Shown: positions 26,645 through 34,816 of the stretch, piece by piece
Numbering within the stretch: position 1 is the first letter of the stretch
Layout: each line of letters opens with the position of its first letter
Assembly: GCA_934630735.1 (NCBI GenBank)
Contig: CAKTWK010000002.1
Location: forward strand, 62,001 to 126,000
Direction: 5' to 3'
Source of the DNA: an uncultured Collinsella sp.
GTDB taxonomy: Bacteria > Actinomycetota > Coriobacteriia > Coriobacteriales > Coriobacteriaceae
DNA length: 64,000 nucleotides
Program-made: the position numbers and the translations under genes
Notes under the pieces: generated by a model
Databases searched by the model: none
The model's input: the letters and a program-made list of their open reading frames with translations, nothing else
Told to the model about the DNA's origin: nothing

Positions 26645-27147
26645 TAGTTCTCCTCCTTGGCGGCGGCGGCGTCCTCAGCAGCCCACTTGGCCTCGAGAGC
26701 GGCCTCCTCAGCCATTTCCTTCTCGATGCGCTGCTCAGCGTTCTTGGCAACCACAATCTTGGTCTTGATGGGGAGCTTGTGCTGAGCAAGACGCAGAGCC
26801 TCGCGAGCGACCTCCTCGGGCACGCCCTTGACCTCGAACATGATGCGGCCGGGCTTGACGACGGCCACCCACTCCTCGGGGTTACCCTTACCAGAACCCA
26901 TGCGAGTCTCGGCAGGCTTCTTGGTGATGGGCTTATCGGGGAAGATCGTGATGTAGACACGACCGCCACGCTTCATGTAGCGGGTCATGGCAATACGAGC
27001 GGCCTCGATCTGACGGTTGGTGATCCAATGGGCCTCGAGAGCCTGGATACCAAACTCGCCGAAATGCAGCTCGGTATTACCCTTGGCCTGGCCCTTCATG
27101 GAGCCACGCTGCACCTTGCGGTGAAGAATACGCTTAGGGGCAAGCAC
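26644..27147 (-). CDS. rplP: 50S ribosomal protein L16 with C-terminal extension
   Basis: A 167-residue L16. The core is standard ([15 protein letters not shown] at the start, then [21 protein letters not shown]). The usual length is ~137-144, so there is an extra ~25-residue acidic, Ala-rich tail ([19 protein letters not shown]). It binds 23S rRNA near the A-site tRNA and L25/5S region. GTG at 27147 overlaps the rpsC stop by one base, with GAGGGG as binding site. Confidence 0.97.
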   Translation of the reverse strand: MLAPKRILHRKVQRGSMKGQAKGNTELHFGEFGIQALEAHWITNRQIEAARIAMTRYMKRGGRVYITIFPDKPITKKPAETRMGSGKGNPEEWVAVVKPGRIMFEVKGVPEEVAREALRLAQHKLPIKTKIVVAKNAEQRIEKEMAEEAALEAKWAAEDAAAAKEEN

Positions 27148-27857
27148 TACTGACCCCTCCTCTCGGAGTTACGACGACGAGGACGGGAAGAGCCCTCGAG
27201 TGCAGGGTTGGGAACAGGCTGGCCCGGGAGCTTCTCGCCCAGGTAGATCCAGACCTTCACGCCGCAAGCGCCCATGGTGGTGCTGGCGACAGCCGTGCCG
27301 TAGTCGATCTTGGCACGGAGGGTGTGCAGAGGCACGCGACCCTCGCGGTACCACTCACGACGGCCCATCTCGGCACCGCCGAGACGACCGGAGCACTGGA
27401 TACGGATGCCCTTAGCGCCGGCCTTGCGGGCAGACTGGACAGCCTTGCGCATAGCGCGACGGAAGGCAACGCGGCCCTCGAGCTGCTCGGCGATAGACTG
27501 AGCAACGAGGTTGGCGTCGAGCTCGGGGCGCTTGATCTCGACAACGTCGACGGAGAGCTGGCCCTTGGAGACGCCAGCGACCTTCTCGAGCTCGGTGCGG
27601 AGGGTATCGATCTCAGCACCCTTCTTACCGATGACAACGCCGGGGCGAGCGGTGAGGATGATGACCTTCACCTTGTCGCCAGCGCGCTCGATCTCGACAC
27701 GGGAGACAGCTGCGCGGGAAAGACGCTTCTCGAGGTACTTGCGGATCTCGAGATCGTTACCGAGGGTCTTAGCGTAATCCTTCTCTGCGAACCAGCGGGA
27801 GCGCCAGTTCTCGGTGATGCCAAGACGGAAGCCGGTGGGGTAGACTTTCTGACCCAT
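27147..27857 (-). CDS. rpsC: 30S ribosomal protein S3
   Basis: A 236-residue S3 with the conserved [14 protein letters not shown] start, a KH domain ([19 protein letters not shown]) and the C-terminal [26 protein letters not shown] block. It lines the mRNA entry tunnel. The last ~20 residues are basic and Pro/Arg-rich. It is followed directly by rplP. Confidence 0.98.
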   Translation of the reverse strand: MGQKVYPTGFRLGITENWRSRWFAEKDYAKTLGNDLEIRKYLEKRLSRAAVSRVEIERAGDKVKVIILTARPGVVIGKKGAEIDTLRTELEKVAGVSKGQLSVDVVEIKRPELDANLVAQSIAEQLEGRVAFRRAMRKAVQSARKAGAKGIRIQCSGRLGGAEMGRREWYREGRVPLHTLRAKIDYGTAVASTTMGACGVKVWIYLGEKLPGQPVPNPALEGSSRPRRRNSERRGQ

Positions 27858-27863
27858 ACAGCT

Positions 27864-28235
27864 TTACGCCTCCTTTCGAGGAGCAACGACGACGGTGATG
27901 TGGGAAGTACGCTTCAGAATGCGAGAAGCGGAACCCTTGGCGCGGGGACGGATGCGCTTAAGCGTCGGACCCTCGTCAACATAGGCAGCGGCGACAACCA
28001 GGTTGTCGGCACGCAGACCGTTGTTGTTCTCGGCGTTCGCAACGGCGGAACGGAGAACCTTCTCGACATCCACGGCGACGGCGCGGTCGCAGAAGTGGAG
28101 GATGTCGAAGGCCTGAGCGACAGGCTTGCGGCGGATCAGATCGACCACCAGGCGGGCCTTGCTGGGGGAAACACGCACGTACTTAGCGACGGCGCGAACC
28201 TCGGTGGCCTCAGTTTCAATAGACTTAGTTGCCAT
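27864..28235 (-). CDS. rplV: 50S ribosomal protein L22
   Basis: A 123-residue L22. Conserved elements are [18 protein letters not shown] near residue 20 and the C-terminal loop [20 protein letters not shown] that lines the exit tunnel. It has slightly longer ends than E. coli L22 (110). It is co-transcribed between rpsS and rpsC. Confidence 0.98.
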   Translation of the reverse strand: MATKSIETEATEVRAVAKYVRVSPSKARLVVDLIRRKPVAQAFDILHFCDRAVAVDVEKVLRSAVANAENNNGLRADNLVVAAAYVDEGPTLKRIRPRAKGSASRILKRTSHITVVVAPRKEA

Positions 28236-28249
28236 TTACGGTTAACCCC

Positions 28250-28510
28250 CTATTTGGCCTTGTGGCCACGGAACGTACGAGTCGGCGCGAACTCGCCGAG
28301 CTTGTGACCAACCATGGACTCGGTAACATACACGGGCACATGCTTGCGGCCGTCGTGGACGGCGATGGTGTGACCAACCATCTCGGGGAAGATGGTGGAC
28401 GCGCGGGACCAGGTCTTCACGACGTCCTTCTTGCCAGCCTCGTTCATCGCGGTGATACGCGAGAGAAGGCGAGTCTCCACGAACGGGCCCTTTTTGAGAC
28501 TTCTGCTCAT
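28250..28510 (-). CDS. rpsS: 30S ribosomal protein S19
   Basis: An 86-residue S19: [16 protein letters not shown] start, [25 protein letters not shown] core, and the [14 protein letters not shown]-terminal block. It binds the 16S 3' domain in the head of the 30S. A standard member of this operon. Confidence 0.98.
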   Translation of the reverse strand: MSRSLKKGPFVETRLLSRITAMNEAGKKDVVKTWSRASTIFPEMVGHTIAVHDGRKHVPVYVTESMVGHKLGEFAPTRTFRGHKAK

Positions 28511-28542
28511 AAGTGCTTTCTCCTAAAACTCGGTATCCGAAA

Positions 28543-29373
28543 TTACTTCTTACGGCGACGAATGATGTGCTGGTTCGAGACCTTCTTCTTCTTACGCGTA
28601 CGAAGGCCCTTCGTCGGCTTACCCCAGGGGGTAACAGAGGGACGACCAGAAGTGTGGTTCTTGCCCTCGCCACCGCCGTGCGGGTGGTCGACAGGGTTCA
28701 TGACGGTACCGCGGACGGTCGGGCGCACGTTCATGTGACGCTTACGGCCGGCCTTGCCGATGACGATGTTGGCGTGATCGGCGTTGCCGACCTCACCGAC
28801 GGTGGCGCGGCAGGTAACGAGGATGCGGCGCATCTCGGAGGAAGGCATACGGACGATAGCGTACTTGCCCTCCTTACCCATCAGCTGGCAGGAGTTACCG
28901 GCGGAACGGGCGATAGCGGCGCCCTTGCCCGGCTGGAACTCGACGGCGTGGATGAGCGTACCGACGGGGATGTCGGCGAGAGGCAGAGCGTTGCCCGGCT
29001 TGATGTCGGCGTCAGAACCGGACATGATGGTCTGACCGACCTCGAGGCCCTTGGGGGCCAGGATGTAGCGCTTCTCACCGTCAGCGTAGTGCAGCAGAGC
29101 GATGCGAGCGGAACGGTTCGGATCGTACTCGATCGTGGCAACCTTGGCGGGCACGCCGTCCTTGTTGCGCTTGAAGTCGATCACGCGGTAACGACGCTTC
29201 ACGCCGCCGCCCTGGTGGCGGGTGGTGATGCGGCCGTTGTTGTTACGACCGGCCTTCTTGGGCAGGGGCTCGAGAAGAGACTTCTCGGGCTTGGTGCAGG
29301 TGATCTCGGAGAAATCGGAGATCGTCTGCCAACGCCTACCAGCGGAGGTCGGCTTAAGGTGCTTTACAGCCAT
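28543..29373 (-). CDS. rplB: 50S ribosomal protein L2
   Basis: A 276-residue L2. Seen are [20 protein letters not shown] at the start, the [20 protein letters not shown] core and the [27 protein letters not shown] loop with the catalytically important His. The start is set at MAVKH, with AAAGGGATTG ahead; the frame is open 25 codons further but without family similarity. A 180-nt gap separates it from rplW and carries a hairpin and a 26-bp motif also found upstream of rplC. Confidence 0.98.
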   Translation of the reverse strand: MAVKHLKPTSAGRRWQTISDFSEITCTKPEKSLLEPLPKKAGRNNNGRITTRHQGGGVKRRYRVIDFKRNKDGVPAKVATIEYDPNRSARIALLHYADGEKRYILAPKGLEVGQTIMSGSDADIKPGNALPLADIPVGTLIHAVEFQPGKGAAIARSAGNSCQLMGKEGKYAIVRMPSSEMRRILVTCRATVGEVGNADHANIVIGKAGRKRHMNVRPTVRGTVMNPVDHPHGGGEGKNHTSGRPSVTPWGKPTKGLRTRKKKKVSNQHIIRRRKK

Positions 29374-29453
29374 TACAATCCCTTTCAATAGGAATCCGTT
29401 AGCCATCGCAGACAGGGATTCGAGGTTCTGCCTCGGGTGCGATGACACCGGAC

Positions 29454-29479
29454 GTATACACGGTTCCGGGCGTGTCCAT
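29454..29479 (-). promoter_or_regulatory. 26-bp motif upstream of rplB (shared with rplC leader)
   Basis: Plus-strand reading starts GTATACACGG and ends CGGGCGTGTCCAT; 23 of 26 bases match 31319-31344. A shorter related stretch lies at 48563-48584 upstream of rpsL. Together with the GCCTCCC/GGGAGGC hairpin at ~29510-29530, it suggests a promoter or leader-level control inside the operon. Confidence 0.5.
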
Positions 29480-29552
29480 TTTATACGCCCAAAACCTTGA
29501 GCTCCCGCCTCCCCTATTTGGGAGGCATGAGCTCACTCAACAGCAGCGAGTC

Positions 29553-29840
29553 TTAGGCCTGGTTGCCAAAGACCTCGATGGTGTCACCCTCGGCCAGCGT
29601 GACGATGGCCTTCTTCCAAGAACGGGTCTTGCCGGCGACATAGCGCACGCGCTTGGTCTTGGGCTTGACCGTCAGGGTGTTCACGCGAACGACCTTGACG
29701 CCGAAGATCTCCTCGACAGCGTCCTTGATCTGATACTTGTTAGCATCCTTGGCGACCTCGAACGTGTACTTGTTCAGCTCCATGCCGGAGAAGGAACGCT
29801 CGGACACGATCGGACGGATGATGATCTCGTGGGCGGTCAT
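29553..29840 (-). CDS. rplW: 50S ribosomal protein L23
   Basis: A 95-residue L23 with IIIRPIVSERSFSGMELNKYTFEV at the start and the VKVVRVNTLTVKPKTKRVRY loop. It docks trigger factor and SRP at the exit tunnel. Its ATG abuts the rplD stop codon. Confidence 0.98.
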   Translation of the reverse strand: MTAHEIIIRPIVSERSFSGMELNKYTFEVAKDANKYQIKDAVEEIFGVKVVRVNTLTVKPKTKRVRYVAGKTRSWKKAIVTLAEGDTIEVFGNQA

Positions 29841-30467
29841 TTATGCAAGCACCTCCCCGAAGTGAGCGGCGATGTCGGCGGGCATCAGCACAGCGTTGTT
29901 GTTGACGAGATCGTAGGTGTTGGCCTCGTCGGCAGTGATGATGAACGTCTTGGGAATGTTGCGGAACGACAGGTAGGCGTTGACGTCCTCGTCGCGAACG
30001 ATGATGGTCAGACGCTTGCCCTCAAGGCCGAGAGCCTTGAGCATGGCGACGGCAGCCTTGGTGGAAGGCTTCTCGAAGCCATAGTCGTCGACGAGCACGA
30101 GCTCGCCATCGGCCAGCTTGGCGGACAGCGCGGAGCGCATAGCCAGCTTGACCTCCTTGTTGTTCATACGCTTAGCGTAGGAACGGGGCTTGGGGGCGAA
30201 GACAACGCCACCGTGACGCCACTGGGCAGCACGGATGGAACCCTGGCGGGCACGGCCGGTGCCCTTCTGACGCCAAGGCTTCTTGCCGCCACCGGAAACC
30301 TCAGAGCGACCCTTAGCAGACTGGGTGCCCTGACGCCAAGAGGCCATCTGGCACTTGACGATGTGGTGCATAACGTGGATGTTCGGCTCGATGCCGTACA
30401 CCTCAGCGGCGAGCTCGGCCTCGGCGACCTTCTTGCCCTCGCTGTTCTTTACTTCAAACTTTGCCAT
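29841..30467 (-). CDS. rplD: 50S ribosomal protein L4
   Basis: A 208-residue L4. The extended loop carries KPWRQKGTGRARQGSIRAAQWRHGG in the typical place, and the C-terminal globular domain ends VLMPADIAAHFGEVLA. It contacts the exit tunnel wall. In E. coli L4 represses the S10 operon; no such leader is proven here. Confidence 0.98.
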   Translation of the reverse strand: MAKFEVKNSEGKKVAEAELAAEVYGIEPNIHVMHHIVKCQMASWRQGTQSAKGRSEVSGGGKKPWRQKGTGRARQGSIRAAQWRHGGVVFAPKPRSYAKRMNNKEVKLAMRSALSAKLADGELVLVDDYGFEKPSTKAAVAMLKALGLEGKRLTIIVRDEDVNAYLSFRNIPKTFIITADEANTYDLVNNNAVLMPADIAAHFGEVLA

Positions 30468-30513
30468 TTAAGTGTTCTCCTTGGTATGACGCTGGGCTAA
30501 ATGGGCTGGGCCC

Positions 30514-31134
30514 TTAGGCCATACGGATGGCGACGAGACCATTCTTGGCACCCGGGACAGCGCCCTTGACCAAGATGAGGTTCTGCTCGGCATCGATGCG
30601 GACAACGGAAAGGTTCTTGACGGTAACGCGCTCGTTACCCATGTGACCGGCCATCTTGACGCCCTTGAGGACGCGCGCAGGATAGGCGCACTGGCCGATA
30701 GAACCGGGGTGACGCTGGAAGTGAGAACCATGCGTCATAGGACCGCGGCGCTGACCCCAGCGCTTGATGCGACCCTGGAAGCCCTTACCCTTGGAGGTAC
30801 CGATGACGTCGACCTTCTCGACATCAGCGAAATCAGCGACGGTGACGACCTCGCCGACCTTGTGCTCCTCGCCGTTCTCGACGCGGACCTCACGAAGGAA
30901 ACGGACAGGCTCGACGCCAGCCTTGGCGAAGTGACCAGCCATGGGCTTGTTCACGTTCTTGGCCTTGATGTCGCCGAAACCGATCTGGACGGCGTCATAG
31001 CCGTCGGTTGCCTGAGTTTTAACCTGCGAGACAGCGCAGGGGCCAGCCTGGATGACCGTGACGGGAACGACGTTATCGTTCTCGTCCCAAACCTGGGTCA
31101 TGCCAATCTTGCGGCCGAGAATCATGCTGATCAA
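30514..31134 (-). CDS. rplC: 50S ribosomal protein L3
   Basis: A 206-residue L3: [22 protein letters not shown] at the start and the [23 protein letters not shown] loop near the peptidyl transferase centre. The TTG at 31134 gives [11 protein letters not shown], aligned with the four residues before ILGRKIG in Bacillus L3, and has GGGA ~8 nt ahead. An ATG three codons later is the alternative. It is the first gene of this operon. Its usual upstream partner rpsJ is ~14 kb away, next to fusA. Confidence 0.97.
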   Translation of the reverse strand: MISMILGRKIGMTQVWDENDNVVPVTVIQAGPCAVSQVKTQATDGYDAVQIGFGDIKAKNVNKPMAGHFAKAGVEPVRFLREVRVENGEEHKVGEVVTVADFADVEKVDVIGTSKGKGFQGRIKRWGQRRGPMTHGSHFQRHPGSIGQCAYPARVLKGVKMAGHMGNERVTVKNLSVVRIDAEQNLILVKGAVPGAKNGLVAIRMA

Positions 31135-31318
31135 GATATGATCCCAACTCTCGCGTGGTCTTGGGACAATGCATACACCACCGAGCGTACGCCCCTAGAG
31201 GACCACTACTTACACGACGTGCTAGCCAGCCTTGTATTTCGCCCAGACTACCTGACAACCCTATTAAGCAGGCATTTTGTCCAGCCAGAATACTCCCCTG
31301 GTTTCACACAGCTGTTTA

Positions 31319-31344
31319 GTATACACGGCTGCGGGCGTATCCAT
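31319..31344 (-). promoter_or_regulatory. 26-bp motif in the rplC upstream region
   Basis: Plus strand GTATACACGGCTG then CGGGCGTATCCAT. It is nearly the same as 29454-29479 upstream of rplB. On the minus strand it ends in TATACT, which could be a -10 box, but no matching -35 is seen. It lies ~185 nt ahead of rplC and ~50 nt after the long inverted-repeat element. Confidence 0.45.
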
Positions 31345-31392
31345 CGAGATTCATATTTCACTCACATTGTTTACGCAGGTAAAGTGCGTGGA

Positions 31393-31547
31393 GTCGCCTG
31401 GGCTTGGCAGAGGGGCGGCGAAATATATTAAGTTTGCTGCTCTACAGTCCTGCGCAAGACGGAAAGCACATTAAGTGCTTTCCTTTGCGTGCGGAACTCG
31501 CGACAAACTTAATATATTTCGCCGCCCCTCTGCCAAGCTCGGGAGAC
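31393..31547. repeat. Long inverted-repeat element, copy A (upstream of rplC operon)
   Basis: Arms 31403-31436 and 31504-31537 are perfect 34-bp complements. Pairing extends outward about ten more positions with G-T pairs and one mismatch. The 67-nt loop contains CTACAGTCCTG, a GGAAAGCAC/GTGCTTTCC hairpin with the ATTAA tip, and GTGCGGAACTCGCGA. There is no T-tract on either strand. It lies between the 3' end of a phosphatase gene and the rplC promoter region. See copies at 48642-48780 and 63906-64000. Confidence 0.9.
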
Positions 31548-31583
31548 GACACGTTGATGTCTGCTTAACTCTGCTCGTTCAGG

Positions 31584-32210
31584 CTAATGACTTTGTTGGG
31601 GGTCCACTATTTGCTGGAGGGTGAACTTGCATTGCATTGGCTCGCCCTCTGCTCGTAGCTTTGCCTCATCAAAATCGAAGATCATGATGGCGCAGTTGGG
31701 AAGTTTTGTTGGGAGCTCGAAGTCCTCTGGGGCTGCAGCCTTGATGAATTGGCGGCTGGCGCTGCCGTGGCTTACTGCTAGGAGGGTTTCGATACCCTCG
31801 GCGCCCATGAGATTGGTGAGGGTGCCTACCATGCGCTCCTGCAGGGCATGACTTCCTTCTCCTCCAAAGGGAACCAACTCCTCACCTGGATCCCAGACGT
31901 CGGTGGGTAGCGCGTCGTGGGGGCCTTCTTCGAAGGTGCCGTAGCTGCGTTCGATGATGCCTTCGCAGGGCTCGACTGCTGCATCCGGGCCGAGGAGTTC
32001 GGTTGCGACGAGACTTGCCGTGTCCATGGCTCGGCCTAGGGGCGAAGAGACTACTTTGTCGGGGACAACGTCGTGGTCCTTGAGCCATGCGGCTGCCATT
32101 CCCGCTTGTTTGCGGCCCAGGTCGGTCAACGGAGAATCGCAGCGGCCCTGGACCAGCTTTTTAACGTTGAATTCTGTCTGGCCGTGGCGGAGTAGATATA
32201 GACGCTTCAT
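31584..32210 (-). CDS. Histidine phosphatase (phosphoglycerate mutase-like) family protein
   Basis: A 208-residue phosphatase of the RHG superfamily. The catalytic LLRHGQTEFN (His at ~9) is at the N-terminus, with GRCDSPLTDLGRKQA, the SSPLGRAMDTA Arg, and the second catalytic His in LLAVSHGSASR. It may be a broad phosphatase acting on small phosphorylated metabolites; a true 2,3-bisphosphoglycerate-dependent mutase is less likely given length and context. GGGGAG precedes the ATG. The CDF transporter is 39 nt upstream on the same strand, so the pair may be co-transcribed. Confidence 0.88.
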   Translation of the reverse strand: MKRLYLLRHGQTEFNVKKLVQGRCDSPLTDLGRKQAGMAAAWLKDHDVVPDKVVSSPLGRAMDTASLVATELLGPDAAVEPCEGIIERSYGTFEEGPHDALPTDVWDPGEELVPFGGEGSHALQERMVGTLTNLMGAEGIETLLAVSHGSASRQFIKAAAPEDFELPTKLPNCAIMIFDFDEAKLRAEGEPMQCKFTLQQIVDPQQSH

Positions 32211-32249
32211 GCTCTCCCCTTCTGTATAACTTGCTTTACCGGCGCAGCC

Positions 32250-33404
32250 CTACTCGTGGGCATGGCCGACATAGTCTTCGTCGATCGTGATCTTGGCAAT
32301 CGACTTAGGATATTCGGATTCGACACGTTTCGCCAACGCGCGCTTTAGGTCCTCGGCGTTCATCGCCAAATCCGAGGGTCGCACGCAGTCAAAAATCACA
32401 TTGGTGTGCGTGGGGCCCGGAACACAGCGCAGGTCGTGGATCGAGAGGCGGCTATCGATCTCTTGAGCCATAGCGTTGATGCGCAGATGCATGCTCGCCA
32501 CTTTGGGGTCGTCGGTCACGATGGGGTCGTAATGGAGCGTGACGATCATACCGTCTTCGTTCCTAAACGACCGCTCGATGTTATCGAGCGTGTCGTGACT
32601 TTCCAGCGGGCTGGCCTCGGCTGCCATCTCGGCATGAGCGCTTGCGAACTTCCTGCCCGGGCCGTAGTCGTGAACCATCAGGTCGTGAACGCCCAAAACG
32701 CCGGGGTAGCTCATGATCTTGTCTCGAATGTGCTTGACCAGCTTAGGATCGGGCGCCTGGCCCAAAAGCGGGCTCACCGTATCCTGGATGAGTTCAAAGC
32801 CGCTCCAGCCAATATAGGCGCCAACGGCAAGGCCAACCCATGCGTCAAGATTGATGTGCGTCACCTGCGAAACAATTGCGCACGCTAACACGGCGCCCGT
32901 GGCAAGGACATCGTTCTTGGAATCCTGAGCGGTCGCATGCAGCGTCTCGGACTCAATGCGATCGCCGAGCTTTTGGTTGAGGGCCGCCATCCACAGCTTA
33001 ACGACCATCGAAAGCGCAAGGACTGCCACCAGGGCAAGCGAGAACTCGACAGGTTCGGGGTTGACAATTCGCTCCACCGACGACTTCACCAGCTCAACGC
33101 CAATAAGCAGCACGAGCGCCGCCACGACCAGTCCCGAGAGATACTCGTAGCGACCGTGGCCGTAAGGATGCTCGGGGTCGGCCGGCTTGCTCGCCAACTT
33201 AAAGCCCAGCACGCTCACGATATTCGAGCTGGCATCGGACAGGTTGTTCATGGCATCCGCCACGATCGAAACCGATCCCGACAGCACGCCAATTGCACCC
33301 TTCGCAGCGCATAGTGCAACATTGGCGAGAATACACACCACGCCCGTCAACGTGCCCACGCGCGCACGGTCGCCCTGCGCACGCTTAACAATCCACTCGA
33401 CCAT
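32250..33404 (-). CDS. Cation diffusion facilitator (CDF) metal transporter
   Basis: A 384-residue CDF exporter with about six membrane segments and a C-terminal cytoplasmic domain of ~110 residues. The metal-site motifs are DAMNNLSDASSN in TM2 and AQDSKNDVLATG in TM5, the D-x-x-N-x-x-x-D form common in Gram-positive CDF proteins. The PEHPYGHGRYEYL loop after TM2 is typical. It would export a divalent metal such as Mn, Fe or Zn in exchange for protons; the metal is not certain. The long C-terminal domain (VHDLMVHDYGPG and later LSIHDLRCVPG) is fuller than in minimal members. Confidence 0.9.
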   Translation of the reverse strand: MVEWIVKRAQGDRARVGTLTGVVCILANVALCAAKGAIGVLSGSVSIVADAMNNLSDASSNIVSVLGFKLASKPADPEHPYGHGRYEYLSGLVVAALVLLIGVELVKSSVERIVNPEPVEFSLALVAVLALSMVVKLWMAALNQKLGDRIESETLHATAQDSKNDVLATGAVLACAIVSQVTHINLDAWVGLAVGAYIGWSGFELIQDTVSPLLGQAPDPKLVKHIRDKIMSYPGVLGVHDLMVHDYGPGRKFASAHAEMAAEASPLESHDTLDNIERSFRNEDGMIVTLHYDPIVTDDPKVASMHLRINAMAQEIDSRLSIHDLRCVPGPTHTNVIFDCVRPSDLAMNAEDLKRALAKRVESEYPKSIAKITIDEDYVGHAHE

Positions 33405-33485
33405 CTACATCCGCCCCCACGGTACTACCTATATATCTATTGCTCAAACGGATTGTAGTGTAGCCACTTTGCCCCACAGATACAA

Positions 33486-33514
33486 AAAGGCCGCAACCCA
33501 CACGGGCCACGACC
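33486..33514 (-). terminator. Terminator after the PTS EIIC gene
   Basis: Minus-strand GGTCGTGGCCC gtgt GGGTTGCGGCC with several G-T pairs, followed by TTTTTGTATC. Confidence 0.7.
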
Positions 33515-33518
33515 TTGG

Positions 33519-33550
33519 AATGTGCCATGCGGGACTGCCCCTTTGTCGAT
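33519..33550. repeat. Dispersed hairpin repeat (TGTGnCATGCGG type), copy 1
   Basis: AATGTGCCATGCGGGACTG then CCCCTTTGTCGATCG. A second copy at 34784-34816 has intact GTGAC/GTCAC arms. The two copies bracket the PTS EIIC gene. Confidence 0.65.
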
Positions 33551-33554
33551 CGAT

Positions 33555-34769
33555 TTATGCGCTTGCTTCGGCCGTGCTCTTCGAGGTTTCGCGCGAATCG
33601 ACCCCGTCTTCTGTCGCCTGCCCCTTCGCCGGCACCACGCCAAAGCAGTAGCTCAGCGCCGCAGACACCGCAAATGCCACACCGCCGGCGGCGCAGCACC
33701 ACAGCAGGTTCGAGATGCCGCCCGTGGCAAAGCCAATGACCATGAGGACATTCGTCATGCCGATGGTATAGGCCGTAACGTGGCCCACGGCCGCAACAAG
33801 GCCTCCGACGGCGCCGCCAACGGCCATGCACGTCAGACACTTGCCATATTTAAAGCCGCAACCGTACAGCGCCGGCTCGCTTACGCCGCCAAGAACACCC
33901 GAGATTGAATAGCCCAGCATGAGCGCCTTCTCGTCCTTATCCGCAACGCGAAGCGACGCGCCAAAGGGCATGCCCCAAACGGCGAACGTTGCCATCGTCG
34001 CGGCGATCAGAATGCACGAATCCGTTCCCACACTCATAAACTGCGCATAGGCGAGCGATAGGACGACGTTGCTGACGCCCGCGATCTTTAGGAACTCCCA
34101 GCTGGCGGCAAGCCCCATGAGCGTGAGCAGCGACACGATGCCACCGGAATTGCCAAGCATAAACATAAGCTGTCCCAACAGCATGCCCAGATAGCTGCCT
34201 GCCGGCGCCGTAACACACAGCGACACCGGAACCATAACGAGCATGGTTGCAAACGGTACAAAAGAAAACGCCACAGCCTGAGGGATAGTGCGCTTAAAGA
34301 AACGCTCCACCTGCCATAGCACGGGCACCGAGATGAGAACCGGAATAACAGTCGTCGTGTAATCGTTGACCGGCGCGGGAAGCAGACCATACACGAAAGT
34401 CATCGATGCCCCCGTCGTCGATGCGGCATCGACGAGCTTAAGCAGATCGGGCGCAATCAATACGCCGCCCAGCATCATGCCCAGCTGCTCCGAGCAACCG
34501 AGCTGGCGGGCGGCCGCCCAACCAAGATAGATGGGCAAAAAGTAGTAGCCGGCGTTATAGAGCCAACTGTAGAACAGGCGATAGATTTCGGAATCGGCAG
34601 ACCACAGGCCCAGCATGCCTTCGCCCATAATGACGGCGACGGTGCGGAACAATGCCGCGCAGACAATAAACGGCAGCGCCGACATCATGCTTTTGGACAG
34701 ATAGTCCACCACGGCCATGGCGTTTGATGAAACCGTCGTTGTAAACGAGGTGTTAGAAACTTGTGACAT
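33555..34769 (-). CDS. PTS EIIC transporter subunit, glucoside/sucrose type, stand-alone
   Basis: A 404-residue membrane permease domain of the phosphotransferase system with ~10 hydrophobic segments. Family blocks are LPFIVCAALFRTVAVIMGEG, GWAAARQLGCSEQLGMMLGG and GVLGGVSEPALYGCGFKYGK (the EIIC substrate-loop GITEP-like region, here GVSEP). EIIA and EIIB domains are absent and no PTS partner is adjacent. It would need subunits encoded elsewhere, or act as a facilitator. The start at MSQVS has AAAGGCG 6 nt ahead; the longer upstream frame lies inside accDA in another frame and is rejected. Confidence 0.85.
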   Translation of the reverse strand: MSQVSNTSFTTTVSSNAMAVVDYLSKSMMSALPFIVCAALFRTVAVIMGEGMLGLWSADSEIYRLFYSWLYNAGYYFLPIYLGWAAARQLGCSEQLGMMLGGVLIAPDLLKLVDAASTTGASMTFVYGLLPAPVNDYTTTVIPVLISVPVLWQVERFFKRTIPQAVAFSFVPFATMLVMVPVSLCVTAPAGSYLGMLLGQLMFMLGNSGGIVSLLTLMGLAASWEFLKIAGVSNVVLSLAYAQFMSVGTDSCILIAATMATFAVWGMPFGASLRVADKDEKALMLGYSISGVLGGVSEPALYGCGFKYGKCLTCMAVGGAVGGLVAAVGHVTAYTIGMTNVLMVIGFATGGISNLLWCCAAGGVAFAVSAALSYCFGVVPAKGQATEDGVDSRETSKSTAEASA

Positions 34770-34783
34770 GGAACGCCTTTCCC

Positions 34784-34816
34784 AATGTGACATGCGGACT
34801 GTCCCTTTGTCACATC
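34784..34816. repeat. Dispersed hairpin repeat (TGTGACATGCGG type), copy 2
   Basis: GTGAC and GTCAC arms around atgcggactgtcccttt. It overlaps the last codons of accDA and may end the fatty acid operon transcript. Confidence 0.65.

Noticed and set aside
31393-31547. Rho-independent terminator of the upstream phosphatase gene
   Set aside because: No T-tract on either strand, a 67-nt structured loop and very long arms; copies occur where no gene ends just upstream.
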